Below are positions 8,668 through 14,633 of a stretch of DNA of 64,000 nt, in pieces. The position numbers and the translations under genes are program-made. Source of the DNA: Nitrobacter sp963807355 (GTDB lineage Bacteria > Pseudomonadota > Alphaproteobacteria > Rhizobiales > Xanthobacteraceae); the NCBI GenBank assembly GCA_963807355.1, contig CAWEBX010000028.1:1-64000 (forward strand), read 5' to 3'. The stretch's first letter is position 1. Each line of letters starts with the position of its first letter. A model generated the notes under the pieces. That model had not been told where the DNA came from. It saw only the letters and a list, made by a program, of their open reading frames with translations, and searched no databases.

Positions 8668-9254
8668 CAAGGGCCGCGCGATAAACCGAACGCGCACCGG
8701 CAGCCAAAAGAATTTTTTTACAGGCACGCATTGAGTTTCCGGTGCTGCAAACATCGTCAAGCAACAAAACTTTGCGGCCCCTAATTAAGGACGTCGACTT
8801 CGCGGCGATCGTTTTCACGTGATTCTCAATTCCTCGGTCGCCCCCGTGAGCAAGTTTATGCGCAAGTTTTTGACGGACCAAAACGGCCGTCGCGTCAACC
8901 CTTGGATCATCAATGGCAGATTTTTGCGCCAACTCGCGGATGCCATTTATTTCAATCTGCGGGTTGTGAGATGGAACAGTGGCTAGGGCCACATCCTAGC
9001 TGATAATGGGTTCAATTAGTCCATAAAAAATAACGGATCCCGGACTCTTTCTTTTCCTTCAGGTCCAGGATTCTGCCGCTGTGTCGGGGATGACGCGTCT
9101 CCACCTGCTTTGTGGCTACCAAGGCAGGTACTGTCCAACGCGGATATTTCACCGTCTCCAAAATCTTCGAAATCGTTGAGATACCAACGGCGCATCTAAA
9201 CCCCATCACGGAACGGAAAGCTTTCACAGCATCACTAAATTCATTACCCCACAA
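8654..9254 (-). pseudogene. Broken ComF-like phosphoribosyltransferase gene
   Basis: Two adjacent ORFs (9012-9254 and 8654-8992) are halves of one gene. The first ends GRILDLKEKKESGIRYF and the second reads ALATVPSHNP and later VLLLDDVCSTGNSM, the PRPP-binding loop of type I phosphoribosyltransferases. Removing one base from the run of six A at 9025-9030 (T on the coding strand) turns the junction into IRYFYGLIEPIIS, then a TAG (8996-8998), then DVALATVPSH. So one frameshift and one nonsense codon separate the halves. The intact protein would be about 200 residues and resembles cytoplasmic PRTases of mobile regions. The split could be an assembly error, but two lesions suggest real decay. Confidence 0.7.
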
Positions 9255-9278
9255 GTCCCGTAGTGACAGGACGTCACC

Positions 9279-9303
9279 CCCCGCTCCGGCGGGGTTTTCT
9301 ATT
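9279..9303 (+). repeat. Terminator-like repeat, copy 1
   Basis: CCCCGC-TCCG-GCGGGG hairpin followed by TTTTCTATT. Best-formed copy of a set of six in the same orientation between 9.3 and 11.1 kb. The reverse strand also reads as hairpin plus short T run, so it can act both ways. Confidence 0.7.
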
Positions 9304-9311
9304 GATGGGCA

Positions 9312-9383
9312 TGGAGCGGCTTCGATGGATCGAACATCGGTCTGTGGCTGGAAGCCGCCGCTCTATCACTGAGCTAAATCCGC
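9312..9383 (-). tRNA. Degenerate tRNA-Gly(UCC)-like gene
   Basis: On the minus strand the 72 bases fold as a tRNA: acceptor GCGGATT with AAGCCGC (one mismatch), D arm GCTCAGTGATAGAGC, a perfect T arm CGATG-TTCGATC-CATCG, discriminator T and encoded CCA. The anticodon region holds TTCC, fitting Gly(UCC), but it is about two to three bases short: GCGGC and GCCAC enclose only five bases instead of seven. The shortened anticodon loop makes normal function doubtful, so this is probably a tRNA pseudogene. Confidence 0.5.
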
Positions 9384-9491
9384 GTATCTGAATAGTTAGC
9401 ACATGAGCATCCTGGCCAAAGCCGGATGCCGAAATTAAGGTTACATTGAAGGGTCGCTGGACCCATCGGGAATACTTCGGAATATGTCTGC

Positions 9492-9568
9492 GGCCCGGTG
9501 GCGGAATGGCTACGCGGGGGCGTCGCAAGCGCTTCACATCCTGGTTCGAAGTCCAGGCTGGGCCTCCA
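9492..9568 (+). tRNA. Aberrant tRNA-Cys-like gene
   Basis: The 77 bases start GGCCCGGTGGCGGAATGG and end CTGGGCC-T-CCA, the acceptor, D arm and U discriminator typical of alphaproteobacterial tRNA-Cys. The acceptor stem pairs throughout with one G-T. It is about three bases longer than the usual tRNA-Cys. The T arm CCTGG...CCAGG encloses eight bases (TTCGAAGT) instead of seven. The anticodon arm is ambiguous: the best pairing gives loop TCGCAAG with anticodon GCA but C instead of U at position 33. It may be a pseudogene or an unusual isoacceptor. Confidence 0.55.
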
Positions 9569-9573
9569 GATCT

Positions 9574-9596
9574 CTCCGGCGGGGCTTGCTATTTGG
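9574..9596 (+). repeat. Terminator-like repeat, copy 2 (half)
   Basis: CTCCGGCGGGGCTTGCTATTT directly after the tRNA-Cys-like gene. The 3' half of the repeat is conserved; the 5' CCCC arm is lost. Confidence 0.5.
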
Positions 9597-9662
9597 GGCG
9601 AGCGCGGAACCTTTGGTCGCCGAGGATCGTTGGCTGCACTCTCAAACAAAGAGGGCTTGCAT

Positions 9663-9935
9663 ATGAAATACGCTATTCTCATTGCTGCTGCTGCACTTTT
9701 GGCGTCCCCGACCGCTTACGCGCAAGGTTCCACTAGTACCCCGGGACAGCAGATGCAGGACAGGGGATCAGTGCCTGGTAGCCCTGGCGCCTCGGGATAT
9801 GCTCCAGGTCAGCAAATGCAGGACAAGGGTTCTGCTAAAGGCACAACGGGCGCCTCTGGATATGCGCCGGGACACACCAAATCGAATACTGCCGGGGATC
9901 GCGACCATAAGGACAAGTCGAAGTCCAAATACTAG
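9663..9935 (+). CDS. Small exported repeat protein
   Basis: 90 residues. A clear signal peptide (MKYAILIAAAALLASPTAYA, cut before QGSTS) is followed by two repeats built on PGQQMQDxGS and GASGYAPG, then a charged tail (DRDHKDKSKSKY). The mature protein is Gly/Ser/Gln-rich, probably unstructured, and periplasmic or secreted. Similar short GASGYAPG repeat proteins are common in Bradyrhizobium as I recall; no function is known. The ATG at 9663 is chosen because it opens the signal peptide. A good terminator-like repeat follows 29 bases after the stop. Confidence 0.75.
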   Translation: MKYAILIAAAALLASPTAYAQGSTSTPGQQMQDRGSVPGSPGASGYAPGQQMQDKGSAKGTTGASGYAPGHTKSNTAGDRDHKDKSKSKY

Positions 9936-9963
9936 CAATCACGCTTCCACGGCGCTCCCGCAG

Positions 9964-9992
9964 AACCCCGCTCCGGCGGGGTTTCTTATTTC
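9964..9992 (+). terminator. Terminator-like repeat, copy 3
   Basis: AACCCCGC-TCCG-GCGGGGTTTCTTATTT, a strong GC hairpin with T tail just downstream of the exported repeat protein. On the minus strand it also starts at the stop codon (TAA) of the small gene at 9986-10119. A bidirectional intrinsic terminator is the simplest reading. Confidence 0.75.
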
Positions 9993-10119
9993 TGGCCCCG
10001 CGGCTGCAGCGCCTCTTCCGTGATTGTCAGGATCAACTCTAAGTCACGCCGAGGACGTCAGGGTCTGCGTTCTCCAGAGCAACGCGGACCAGTACTTGGA
10101 TATCGGCTAAGATTTTCAT
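9986..10119 (-). pseudogene. Small frameshifted hypothetical gene
   Basis: From the ATG at 10119 the minus strand reads MKILADIQVLVRVALENADP then DVLGVT and stops. Shifting one frame continues as DLELILTITEEALQPRGQK and a TAA inside terminator repeat 3. Together they look like one short protein of about 45 residues. I recall similar small proteins in Bradyrhizobiaceae but cannot name a function. It is too short to be certain. Confidence 0.4.
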
Positions 10120-10173
10120 AGGATCTAGGGTCTGCTGGTTGTCATTTATCAAAATCCCCTTGTGCCGCCGGGG

Positions 10174-10449
10174 TTAATTACAAACCGTCTGCAACTGACA
10201 GTTTCCGCTTGGGTCGCACACCCTGGCTTGCCGGCACAAGCTTGAACCAAAAGGCGGGATCCTGGGCACTGCGAATGGTGCAATGGACGGTGGCCCGAGC
10301 GGGCAAAAAGTCTCCGGGCAAACAGCCACAACATCGAGATTAGGGCAGAGTGGCTGCATGCGGCCATTTATACACTCGCATGAACAGTCCGCATGAGCCG
10401 CTTGGCAAGCAAAAAGAATGGCGAACACCAAAGCGGCCCTAATAGTCAT
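10174..10449 (-). CDS. Small secreted cysteine-rich protein
   Basis: 91 residues from the ATG at 10449. A signal peptide (MTIRAALVFAILFACQAAHA) precedes a mature part of about 70 residues with nine cysteines (DCSCEC, PLCP, VCPETFCP, SLCRQ, VCDPSGNC, TVCN). Paired cysteines and prolines suggest a disulfide-stabilised periplasmic or secreted protein. A longer in-frame reading starts at 10530 with a good AGGAGG upstream, but its extra residues are encoded by the terminator repeat, so the signal-peptide start is preferred. Function unknown. Confidence 0.6.
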   Translation of the reverse strand: MTIRAALVFAILFACQAAHADCSCECINGRMQPLCPNLDVVAVCPETFCPLGPPSIAPFAVPRIPPFGSSLCRQARVCDPSGNCQLQTVCN

Positions 10450-10497
10450 AGTAAAATCATCGCTGACATGGTTCCTCAGTGACCTTGCTGTCCGCGC

Positions 10498-10525
10498 AGC
10501 TGCTCCGGCGGGGTTTTCTATTTCC
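10498..10525 (+). repeat. Terminator-like repeat, copy 4
   Basis: GCTCCGGCGGGGTTTTCTATTT, nearly identical to copy 1, but the 5' arm is GCAGCTGC rather than CCCCGC so the hairpin is weaker. No plus-strand gene ends just before it. Confidence 0.6.
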
Positions 10526-10566
10526 AGCATGTCGCTAACCTCCTCTGATCAGGGGAGGTCAACACA

Positions 10567-10791
10567 ATGACAGATGAACTCAGCCCGGAACATCAGATTA
10601 TAGCCGCGCACATGGCTGCCACCACTGCTGCCTTTCAAGTTCTTATCCATTGCTTGCAAGAAAATGGTGCTCTGAAACGAGGGCAAATGCCCGAAGCCTT
10701 GCGGGTCTACATGGAGATGGCGAAACATCAGAAGGATAATGATCTCCAACTCGCGCTGCTACATGATCTCAGGCAAGCACTAATGGATTAG
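10567..10791 (+). CDS. Small hypothetical protein (74 aa)
   Basis: Starts MTDELSPEHQIIAAHMAATT with aggggagg about ten bases upstream, a strong ribosome site. The protein is predicted all-helical and soluble, with a middle loop ENGALKRGQMPEALRVY and ending LHDLRQALMD. No motif recognised. It lies between repeat copies 4 and 5, and copy 5 follows about 45 bases after its stop, consistent with a one-gene transcript. Confidence 0.6.
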   Translation: MTDELSPEHQIIAAHMAATTAAFQVLIHCLQENGALKRGQMPEALRVYMEMAKHQKDNDLQLALLHDLRQALMD

Positions 10792-10835
10792 ACCTTTTTG
10801 ATGCGGCGGTTACCGCTTCGACGCCTGATAAAACA

Positions 10836-10860
10836 GCCGCTCTGGCGGGGCTTTCTATTT
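10836..10860 (+). repeat. Terminator-like repeat, copy 5
   Basis: AGCCGCTCTGGCGGGGCTTTC then TATTT: hairpin CCGC-TCTG-GCGG with T-rich tail after the 10567-10791 gene. It also contains the stop codon (TAG on the minus strand, 10855-10857) of the converging small gene, so it sits between two gene ends. Confidence 0.65.
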
Positions 10861-11019
10861 GTCCTTGCTCGAAACCCCATCTAGCCAGTCTTGCTCCTCG
10901 GCGAGTGCGAGCCAGGCATCCTGCATTCTCTTGAAACGGTTCTTCGACGGCAAATCCTTCGCATCATCGGCGAGTTCACCGCAGTTGCGGGCATTCTCTC
11001 TGTAATCTTCCGATTTCAT
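10855..11019 (-). CDS. Small conserved protein (54 aa)
   Basis: From the ATG at 11019 the minus strand reads MKSEDYRENARNCGELADDA, KDLPSKNRFKRMQDAWLALA, EEQDWLDGVSSKDK. This short helical, charged protein closely resembles a family I recall as abundant in Bradyrhizobiaceae, often in many copies per genome, with no known function. It is complete, has no signal or membrane segment, and ends inside repeat copy 5. It is too short for most ORF thresholds and easily missed. Confidence 0.7.
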   Translation of the reverse strand: MKSEDYRENARNCGELADDAKDLPSKNRFKRMQDAWLALAEEQDWLDGVSSKDK

Positions 11020-11026
11020 CAACGAG

Positions 11027-11054
11027 CTTCTCCGGCGGGACTTCTATCTGGGGC
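11027..11054 (+). repeat. Terminator-like repeat, copy 6 (degenerate)
   Basis: CTTCTCCGGCGGGACTTC then TATCTGGGGC. The hairpin is largely lost. It contains the stop codon (TAG on minus, 11044-11046) of the next minus-strand gene. Confidence 0.45.
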
Positions 11055-11286
11055 TGCCAATAGCCGAATATCCTGCTTCCGTCAGGATAAGCTTATCGTC
11101 ATCCACGGTGATCAAACCGAGCTCTGCAAGCGACCTCAAATCATCGCTCGAGGGCGCGAGCAGCTTTACCCGTCCCGCTCGAATGTCACGCAACACCCAG
11201 CGAAGTCTGATCGCGGTATCAACATCGAGGTCGTGGAGCGAGCTTGGCTCCGTTGGAGGTTGGTCTTGCCCTTCATCATCACTCAT
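11044..11286 (-). CDS. Small hypothetical protein, possible winged-helix
   Basis: 80 residues. The acidic N-terminus (MSDDEGQDQPPTEP) precedes DVDTAIRLRWVLRDIRAGRV and then DLRSLAELGLITVDDDKLIL, TEAGYSAI. The C-terminal pattern (helix, ELGLI, strand, LTEAG) resembles the recognition helix and wing of small winged-helix proteins, but this is inference. The ATG overlaps the stop of the upstream gene (ATGA), so the two are translationally coupled. Confidence 0.55.
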   Translation of the reverse strand: MSDDEGQDQPPTEPSSLHDLDVDTAIRLRWVLRDIRAGRVKLLAPSSDDLRSLAELGLITVDDDKLILTEAGYSAIGSPR

Positions 11287-11771
11287 CGCATCCTCTTGCG
11301 CGACCTCGGCAGGGCCTTGTTCACGAGCGTTGAGATCATCTCGAAGTTATTCCGCAGCACGTTTACATCTTCGCTGTCCTTTGCGGCCTGCGCCAGCGTC
11401 TTGATGTTCTTCAGAGCTGCGACCAGATTGATCACCTGCTTCTGCATGGCGTGGTCGCCGACGTCGCCTCCATCGCTTTGGCCCACAGCGTCCGGCTGCC
11501 TCGGTTCCAAACGCAGCGCTGGCGGGGTTTCCATACTCTGTGCGGAAACGGTACTTTGATGAGGAGTGCATACTCCGCGCATAACGCGCTGTTTTACGTA
11601 TGGAGGAACGAGGCTGGTGTCGCCGTTCGTCTTGAGCCACTGATTGAAAACGTCGGCATACTCAGCAGCGATCTTTTCTTCAGCGGCATAGCAGGCCTGT
11701 AAGTCATCATAGACCAGATTTGTTTGAATTGGCGTCGTCCCCATCGCCATCATGACCAATGCCCATTTCAT
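11283..11771 (-). CDS. Hypothetical, probably exported protein
   Basis: 162 residues starting MKWALVMMAMGTTPIQTNLV, a short hydrophobic N-terminus that may be a signal peptide. It is followed by DDLQACYAAEEKIAAEYADV and a C-terminal helical part (MQKQVINLVAALKNIKTLAQ) ending in a basic tail PRSRKRMR. The N-terminal pattern with a Cys in a helix after the signal resembles small periplasmic proteins of phages and islands. First gene of a two-gene coupled unit. Function unknown. Confidence 0.55.
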   Translation of the reverse strand: MKWALVMMAMGTTPIQTNLVYDDLQACYAAEEKIAAEYADVFNQWLKTNGDTSLVPPYVKQRVMRGVCTPHQSTVSAQSMETPPALRLEPRQPDAVGQSDGGDVGDHAMQKQVINLVAALKNIKTLAQAAKDSEDVNVLRNNFEMISTLVNKALPRSRKRMR

Positions 11772-11789
11772 CGTTGCCTCTCCTTCCGA

Positions 11790-11972
11790 TCAACGCTCGG
11801 GCGCCCTGCATCCGCCGCCTTCGCTATTCCGAGAAAGAGCTAATAGATCCTCATCATCGAGTATTTCCGATTTTGACTTGGGGAGAAGGCGGCGACCAAC
11901 GCCGACGAGAACGGCCGTGGCTACGACCGTCCCCAAAAACGAACATGATAAAAGGGCCACAAGCGTTTGCAT
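11790..11972 (-). CDS. Small membrane protein (60 aa)
   Basis: Begins MQTLVALLSCSFLGTVVATA with VLVGVGRRLLPKS completing one membrane helix, then a short charged tail (KSEILDDEDLLALSRNSE). It sits 19 bases upstream of the 11283-11771 gene on the same strand and may share its transcript. No family recognised. Confidence 0.45.
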   Translation of the reverse strand: MQTLVALLSCSFLGTVVATAVLVGVGRRLLPKSKSEILDDEDLLALSRNSEGGGCRAPER

Positions 11973-12065
11973 CGGTTCTAGTATTGCTTGAAGGGATCGT
12001 TATCGCTTCGGCGCCCTGCATCCGGCTGCTTCTGCTTCTTGCTTCGAGCAGAACCAGTGCCGGTC

Positions 12066-12332
12066 CTATTTGGGCGTCAAATTTGCTCGGATTGCCTCCA
12101 GGTGAAGCCGAGAGGTTCGAATGTCTCCGACAATCTGGCCGAAAGCGTAGAGGGCGACGGCAGGGATCGAAAGGACAGAGCAAATGATGAAGAAAACTGG
12201 AGCAGTCTCCGCGATATGCCCGTATCTGTTCGGTATCGAGGCAACGTCTGGACCGAAGACCAACACGGCGAAAAACACCGTCCAAACTAGGACCAGGTAA
12301 AGACCGGAAATGAGTTTGAGCATCAGCGCCAT
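12066..12332 (-). CDS. Small membrane protein, two predicted helices
   Basis: 88 residues with two hydrophobic segments: LISGLYLVLVWTVFFAVLVF (about residues 7-26) and VFFIICSVLSIPAVALYAFG (about 46-65). A cytoplasmic-looking basic tail ends NLTPK. It lies in a row of minus-strand small genes downstream of the repressor-like gene. No motif identifies a function; holin-like or immunity-like roles are possible but unsupported. Confidence 0.5.
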   Translation of the reverse strand: MALMLKLISGLYLVLVWTVFFAVLVFGPDVASIPNRYGHIAETAPVFFIICSVLSIPAVALYAFGQIVGDIRTSRLHLEAIRANLTPK

Positions 12333-12430
12333 TCTGTCTATTCCAGGCTTAGAAACTACATCCCAAAGATCGCTTCGGATGGGTTTGTTGACCCGCTCGG
12401 CAAAGCCCTGTCCACGATCGTCCTTGCGAA

Positions 12431-12940
12431 CTACGCCCTCGCTCGCGCCCGGATTCTCTTAATGTCGCTATTCGCTGGCTCGGGCGCTGGGATCTTCTGA
12501 GGATTCCAGCGAAGGCTGTCAAAGTTCACTTTCAATGCACTGGCGATCATTGTGATCTGCTCAATGCTGAATTTGTGCGGCTTATTTTCCAAAAAACTCA
12601 ACTCATCCTCGTCGATCCTGAGAGCCTTAGCAATCACTGGGGGTTTCACCTCGCAAAACTCGCGCCATTCCCGGACGTGGAATTTAACCGATAGGCGAGG
12701 AGCTGGATCACGCTTCGCCTTGGTGGGTGCGCTAGCGACATAGAGCGGATAGCCTGTCCTAGCCGCAATTTCTGCTAGCTCCCCGATCTGCGCGCGGCGC
12801 TTCTTCAATAGTATTTTTCCGAGGATCGACCGGTCATTCGGCCAGATGAGGCTGTTTAGACGAGCTTGATTTACGTCAGCGTGCTTCATGGCTGACTTGA
12901 TCCACTCGATAATCTGCCCCCGCTCTTCCGCCTCGGTCAT
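12431..12940 (-). CDS. Repressor-like transcriptional regulator (HTH)
   Basis: 169 residues. The N-terminal part (IIEWIKSAMKHADVNQARLN and WPNDRSILGKILLKKRRAQI) and the C-terminal part (KPPVIAKALRIDEDELSFLE, FSIEQITMIASALKV) each look like helix-turn-helix segments of the Cro/C1/XRE type; the second ends with the usual IADALKVxxD helix. There is no LexA-like protease domain. Three 19-bp inverted repeats upstream of its ATG are likely operators, implying autoregulation. It reads towards the small genes at 11.0-12.3 kb, so it may control that row, the upstream small genes, or a prophage. Confidence 0.7.
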   Translation of the reverse strand: MTEAEERGQIIEWIKSAMKHADVNQARLNSLIWPNDRSILGKILLKKRRAQIGELAEIAARTGYPLYVASAPTKAKRDPAPRLSVKFHVREWREFCEVKPPVIAKALRIDEDELSFLENKPHKFSIEQITMIASALKVNFDSLRWNPQKIPAPEPANSDIKRIRARARA

Positions 12941-12948
12941 GCGGTAAT

Positions 12949-13026
12949 TGTAGCGTTTTCCGCTACATAGAGTCTGTCGCTAAAATCGCTACATATTAAC
13001 TTGACTATGTAGCTATAATCGCTACA
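12949..13026. promoter_or_regulatory. Three operator-like 19-bp inverted repeats
   Basis: Sites at 12949-12967 (TGTAGCGTTTTCCGCTACA), 12975-12993 (TGTCGCTAAAATCGCTACA) and 13008-13026 (TGTAGCTATAATCGCTACA). All have length 19 and the right half CGCTACA. The first has perfect 7-bp arms; the others are imperfect. Centres are 26 and 33 bases apart. They fill the gap between the repressor-like gene and the next minus-strand gene, the arrangement of a phage-type operator region. TATAAT occurs inside the third site. Confidence 0.7.
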
Positions 13027-13048
13027 TTCAAAAATCATTACCAGCTCG

Positions 13049-13360
13049 TCATGTGGTCCACCGGCCGGCTGTCGCCCGCTTGTAGATCAGGTTCTCCTCG
13101 AACTGTCCTGGCGGCAGTTCATCCTTCCATTTCTCAAAGGCTTCCCGAAATAGCTTCTTGGCCTGATCGAAGTTGCGCGCCTCGCCGCATGGCGGCCGTC
13201 CTCCGTGGCTCATCATTGGCATGTTATCGATGGCCCATGACCAGAAGTCGCGGTGTTCGACGTGGTGATGCTGCTTAGAGATCGAGCCGATTTCGACGCC
13301 GTCGTATTTCACTCGATAGGAAGGCGGGTCGTCATTGGTGCGGCGCAGGGTGAGGGGCAT
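13049..13360 (-). CDS. Conserved hypothetical protein (103 aa)
   Basis: Starts MPLTLRRTNDDPPSYRVKYD then GVEIGSISKQHHHVEHRDFW and WSWAIDNMP. The C-terminus has FDQAKKLFREAFEKWKDELP. The RRTxDDPxxxxVxxDGxxIGxI pattern is seen in short soluble proteins of rhizobia of unknown function that end in a helix resembling part of a DNA- or protein-binding fold. It is intact and has no signal peptide. It lies upstream of the operator region on the minus strand, so its transcription would run into it. Confidence 0.6.
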   Translation of the reverse strand: MPLTLRRTNDDPPSYRVKYDGVEIGSISKQHHHVEHRDFWSWAIDNMPMMSHGGRPPCGEARNFDQAKKLFREAFEKWKDELPPGQFEENLIYKRATAGRWTT

Positions 13361-13391
13361 TGCCGGAATCTAGAATAGCCGGCGCAGGATG

Positions 13392-13481
13392 CTAGTCTTT
13401 CTTCACCGGCCTTCGTTTCGATCCATGCTCCTTAACGAAGCCGAGACGGGGTTCGTTGAGGATTTTGGATTGCCAGTTCAT
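13392..13481 (-). CDS. Very small ORF (29 aa), translationally coupled
   Basis: MNWQSKILNEPRLGFVKEHG then SKRRPVKKD. Its ATG overlaps the stop of the upstream gene as ATGA, and the C-terminus is strongly basic. The overlap and coding-like composition support a real microprotein, but the length makes it tentative. Confidence 0.4.
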   Translation of the reverse strand: MNWQSKILNEPRLGFVKEHGSKRRPVKKD

Positions 13482-13666
13482 GGCAGGACGGTTTCGCGTG
13501 TCTCGATTACCGAGACCTGATATTGCGGAACAATCGTATCCTCTGGGCGGACATCCTTTAACTCAATATGGAGCCGGACACTGCCTGCATTGCGCAGTGC
13601 CGTATTAAGAGCCGTGACGGCTTGCATCACCCTCCGTGATGCATCCTTCTGTTCTTGTGTCGCCAT
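13478..13666 (-). CDS. Small hypothetical protein (62 aa)
   Basis: Starts MATQEQKDASRRVMQAVTAL and continues NTALRNAGSVRLHIELKDVR, ending IETRETVLP: a helix followed by two or three strands. No signal or membrane segment. It is coupled by ATGA to the 29-residue ORF downstream. Not recognised; it lies next to the decayed portal gene and may be a phage accessory gene. Confidence 0.5.
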   Translation of the reverse strand: MATQEQKDASRRVMQAVTALNTALRNAGSVRLHIELKDVRPEDTIVPQYQVSVIETRETVLP

Positions 13667-13787
13667 TTCTCTCTCTCCATCCTAGTCCGAACCGGAGGAG
13701 GTGTTGGGGCTACAACCATTGGCGTCCTTGCGTTCTTTCCTGTACGCCCTTCGCGCCTTGCAGCGTGCGCTTCGATCAAGCGTCATC

Positions 13788-14299
13788 CGTGGTGCCGCCG
13801 ATCCTGCACCTGACATTCTTTCATCCGCTCGACGATCACTACGGTCTTGCGCCGATCGAGCCTGCTGCCGTCGCCATCGACACCCACAACGCCGGATCGA
13901 AATGGAACAAGGCGCTTCTCGACAACGCGGCGCGGCCGTCCGGCGCGCTGGTCTATTCCGGGCCGGAAGGCGCGGTGCTGTCGGATTCACAGTTCGATCG
14001 GCTCAAGCGCGAGTTGACCGACACCTATCAGGGCGCGGTGAACGCGGGCCGGCCGCTGCTTCTTTCGTCAGACCGTGCTGCCGCTGGCGTCCCGTATCGG
14101 TAACTCATTCGCGCAGTGGCTGTCGCCGCAGTTCGGCGAGAGCATCCGTATCGTCGTCGACACCGACAGGATCGACGCGCTGGCCGCCGACCGTGCGGCA
14201 TTGTGGGAGCGAGTCAGCAACGCGGCGTTTCTTACGCTCAACGAAAAACGCGAAGCGGTCGGATATGCGCCGATCGAGGGCGGCGACAGGCTGGAGTAA
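13788..14299 (+). pseudogene. GTA/HK97-type portal protein remnant
   Basis: Two out-of-frame pieces of one portal protein. The first reads PILHLTFFHPLDDHYGLAP, then NAGSKWNKALLDNAARPSGA, up to AGRPLL near 14067. The second, in another frame, reads FFRQTVLPLASRIGNSFAQW and ends LTLNEKREAVGYAPIEGGD, the usual C-terminus of RcGTA-type portals. The N-terminal half is missing and the stretch between AGRPLL and FFRQTV, normally some 55-60 residues, is deleted. Portal forms the DNA entry ring of the capsid; this one cannot. No terminase gene precedes it. Confidence 0.8.
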
Positions 14300-14364
14300 G
14301 CGCGCCGGCAACTCGCCCTGCTGACGGGCAGCGGTGGAATCTGGTCGGCAGATATCCCAGTGCA

Positions 14365-14625
14365 ATGAGGACCGACAATATTGGACAAGCGCCGAACAAC
14401 TCACTCTACCATGCTGAGGCGACAATTTTGATGAGGGCGGCACGCGATCAAGGCGGTTCACTCGCAGATAGGTCGCTCGAAGTTCATGTTGATCGCCAAA
14501 TATGCTACAGCTGCAACGTGGCGCTTCCAAAGCTCGCATTGGAATTGGGTAATCTGTACGTTCGTTTTGTCGAAACCGATACGGGAATAACTAGCGTCAT
14601 GTGGAATGGAAGCTGGCTTCGGTAG
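14365..14625 (+). CDS. Deaminase-fold toxin C-terminal domain
   Basis: The ORF reads NNSLYHAEATILMRAARDQG, then VDRQICYSCNVALPKLALEL and ends VMWNGSWLR. HAE plus CxxC (CYSC) are the zinc-binding and catalytic elements of the deaminase superfamily, and the layout (HAE...GGS...CxxC...LP...ELG) fits polymorphic-toxin deaminases acting on nucleic acid or nucleotides. It follows the portal stop directly. Just upstream (14303-14335) AGNSP and DGQRW in different frames look like a broken PAGNxDGGQW linker. So this is a toxin tip whose header has been lost or shifted; in-frame sequence upstream is open. An intact Imm1-like gene follows nine bases later. Confidence 0.7.
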   Translation: MRTDNIGQAPNNSLYHAEATILMRAARDQGGSLADRSLEVHVDRQICYSCNVALPKLALELGNLYVRFVETDTGITSVMWNGSWLR

Positions 14626-14633
14626 AGACAGAA

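Noticed and set aside
9012..9254. The phosphoribosyltransferase split as a programmed frameshift
   Set aside because: There is a run of T on the coding strand, but an in-frame TAG follows in the second frame, so shifting alone cannot give a full protein.
9279..11054. Integron cassette array
   Set aside because: Same-orientation repeats between small genes look cassette-like, but there is no integrase, the repeats lack attC R/L box structure, and a terminator explains the hairpin and T tail.
11510..11540. Seventh terminator-repeat copy (GCTGGCGGGGTTTCC)
   Set aside because: It lies inside a coding sequence, lacks the CTATTT tail and matches only the GGCGGGGTTT part, as expected by chance in GC-rich DNA.
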